NCBI RefSeq assembly: GCF_020509005.1
Contig: NC_063015.1
Location: forward strand, 2,232,001-2,296,000
Source: Fulvia fulva
Lineage: Eukaryota; Ascomycota; Dothideomycetes; Mycosphaerellales; Mycosphaerellaceae
DNA: 64,000 nt
Direction of reading: 5' to 3'
Part shown: positions 63,025-64,000 of the stretch, piece after piece
Layout: each line of letters begins with the position of its first letter
Position numbering within the stretch: the stretch's first letter is position 1
Program-made: the position numbers and the translations under genes
The notes under the pieces: generated by a model
The model's input: the letters and a program-made list of their open reading frames with translations, nothing else
Database searches by the model: none
Told to the model about the DNA's origin: nothing

Positions 63025-64000
63025 ATGTCAAGCTCGCTGGTAGTCAACAGCGATGGCCGTCTCGTGCTTGGAGACGCGTCAGACAGAGCGAATCAGACTG
63101 TGGGTATAAGTCGCCCTTGACATTCGAATACAGCTAATCGCCTTCTCACAGTCGAGTTTGAAGCGCAAGGCAACAACGCAACCTACCGATCTGGAGCTTG
63201 AGCATTTCAATGTGGAACACATGCCAATTGATGCCTCCTGCAACCAGATCCGATGCAAGATCCGGCGACTGCTCGATTCCGGTGAGGTGAAGAAGGGCGA
63301 GTTTGCAAAGTCCATCGGCGTCAGCTCCAAAAGCCTCAATGACTTTCTGGGCAAGAGTGGCGAGAATGGCGCTGGTAGTGCCTCCTACGATGCCGCGTGG
63401 GAGTATTTCAAGAAGCGCGAACTGGCCGGTATCAAGATGCCCGTCAAAAAGGCGGTGAGGCTCTCCGCCTCATCTCCCTCCACCGCGCCCAGCAGTGGCA
63501 GCTTCATCGACATAACAGGCATCCGTGTGAGTGGCGAAGCCATGGACGCGGTCGCCATTTATGACTCCTGCGACGAAGTCAGAAGAAAGATCAACGCACA
63601 TTTGACCAAGCCTGGCATCACGCAGGCTCAGTTCTGCCGCGATCTAGAGGCTCAACTGCACACGCGTGTGCAGAAAGTGCAGTCCAAGCAGTTGACCGAT
63701 TTCAGGAATAAGAAGGGACCTACTGCAGGCAACACTTCGGTGGTGTACTATACTGCGTATGTGTATTTTGAGAAGCTAAGGCTTGCGGAAGGGAGGCCGA
63801 AGAGCAAGCATCGTGTACAGATGGAGGCGCAGTGGCCGACTGGGGCTGAGACGGATCGTTTGCGGAACAGGTAAGTTTGTTGGAATACTTGTTGAGACTC
63901 GCGGAGATCCTCTTGGGGGCCTAGCTAACAGCGTCAGGGTTTGGTTTCCAACAAATGCTCGACCAGTCATGGATCGATATGGGAACGTGACCTTCCATAA
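63025..64000 (+). CDS. DUF7726 protein with two repeat domains, partial at right edge
   Basis: Exon 1 63025-63099 (MSSSLVVNSDGRLVLGDASD), intron 63100-63151, exon 2 63152-63870, intron 63871-63937 (GTAAGT donor, GCTAACAG branch, GTCAG acceptor), exon 3 from 63938 to beyond the window. Two related domains are visible: SCNQIRCKIRRLLDSGEVKK with AAWEYFKKRELAG, and SCDEVRRKINAHLTKPGITQ with TAYVYFEKLRLAEGR. This doubled helical unit (helix, then SxKxLxDFxxKKG, then a YxxAxxYFEKxR helix) is a fungus-specific domain class of unknown role, thought to be homeodomain-like and possibly DNA-binding. Without the second splice the frame would stop at 63874; the third exon (VWFPTNARPVMDRYGNVTF) reads well, so the gene continues. 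Confidence 0.75.

Noticed and set aside
1..64000. tRNA, rRNA, CRISPR arrays, secondary-metabolite core genes (PKS, NRPS, terpene synthase)
   Set aside because: I looked for T-loop boxes, regularly spaced direct repeats and large multidomain enzymes and found none I could support. A covariance-model scan would be decisive for tRNAs.

Overview
The window reads as a gene-dense nuclear segment of a filamentous ascomycete. The evidence is short introns of about 40-75 nt with GTAWGT-type donors, CTRAC-type branch points and YAG acceptors; fungus-only families (Mdm12, Nop13, Iec3, GPI-anchored wall proteins, DUF7726, HeLo-like N-terminal domains, a large-subunit catalase with a DJ-1/PfpI tail); and a pogo/Fot1-type transposon. 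Gene content suggests a Dothideomycete, perhaps Mycosphaerellales; this is inference, not proof. Nearly all coding regions had to be assembled across introns. Several open frames begin at GTG or TTG and were trimmed to a real ATG or joined to an upstream exon.

Left part (1-20.6 kb): an unrecognised four-exon gene running off the left edge (-); the nucleolar RRM protein Nop13 (-), divergent from the INO80 subunit Iec3 (+); a Myb/SANT-like frame lying in the same reading frame behind the Iec3 stop; a secreted GMC oxidoreductase (+); a HeLo-like domain protein (-); a SnoaL-like protein (-); a cytochrome b5/acyl-CoA dehydrogenase fusion (+); a small F-box/2EXR-like protein (+); a CYP52-clan-like P450 (+) followed by a probable relic; and a disordered/coiled-coil protein (+).

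Middle part (21-42 kb): cytosolic isoleucyl-tRNA synthetase (+), a prolyl-4-hydroxylase-like 2OG oxygenase (+), a tandem pair of GPI-type wall proteins (-), an unrecognised gene fragment (-), a PRMT3 N-terminal fragment lacking its methyltransferase domain (-), an OPT transporter (+), a decayed epoxide hydrolase (-), an F-box-like protein (-), the proteasome chaperone Nas2 (-) and a large-subunit catalase (+).

Right part (42-64 kb): a small conserved-looking ORF (-); a structurally complete pogo/Fot1-like element with 66-bp perfect inverted repeats and TA target duplication; gene-poor sequence; a small Cys/His-rich ORF (+); the ERMES subunit Mdm12 (+); a 1207-residue C-terminally anchored disordered protein (-); a Ccc1/VIT-type transporter (-); a four-span membrane protein (+); a Baeyer-Villiger monooxygenase with a one-base frameshift (-); and a DUF7726 gene cut by the right edge (+).

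Most genes are independent housekeeping or enzyme genes, and I see no coherent secondary-metabolite cluster. The most notable features are the same-frame chain Iec3-TAG-Myb-TAG-repeat, the headless PRMT3, the intact transposon, and two broken oxidative/hydrolytic enzyme genes.
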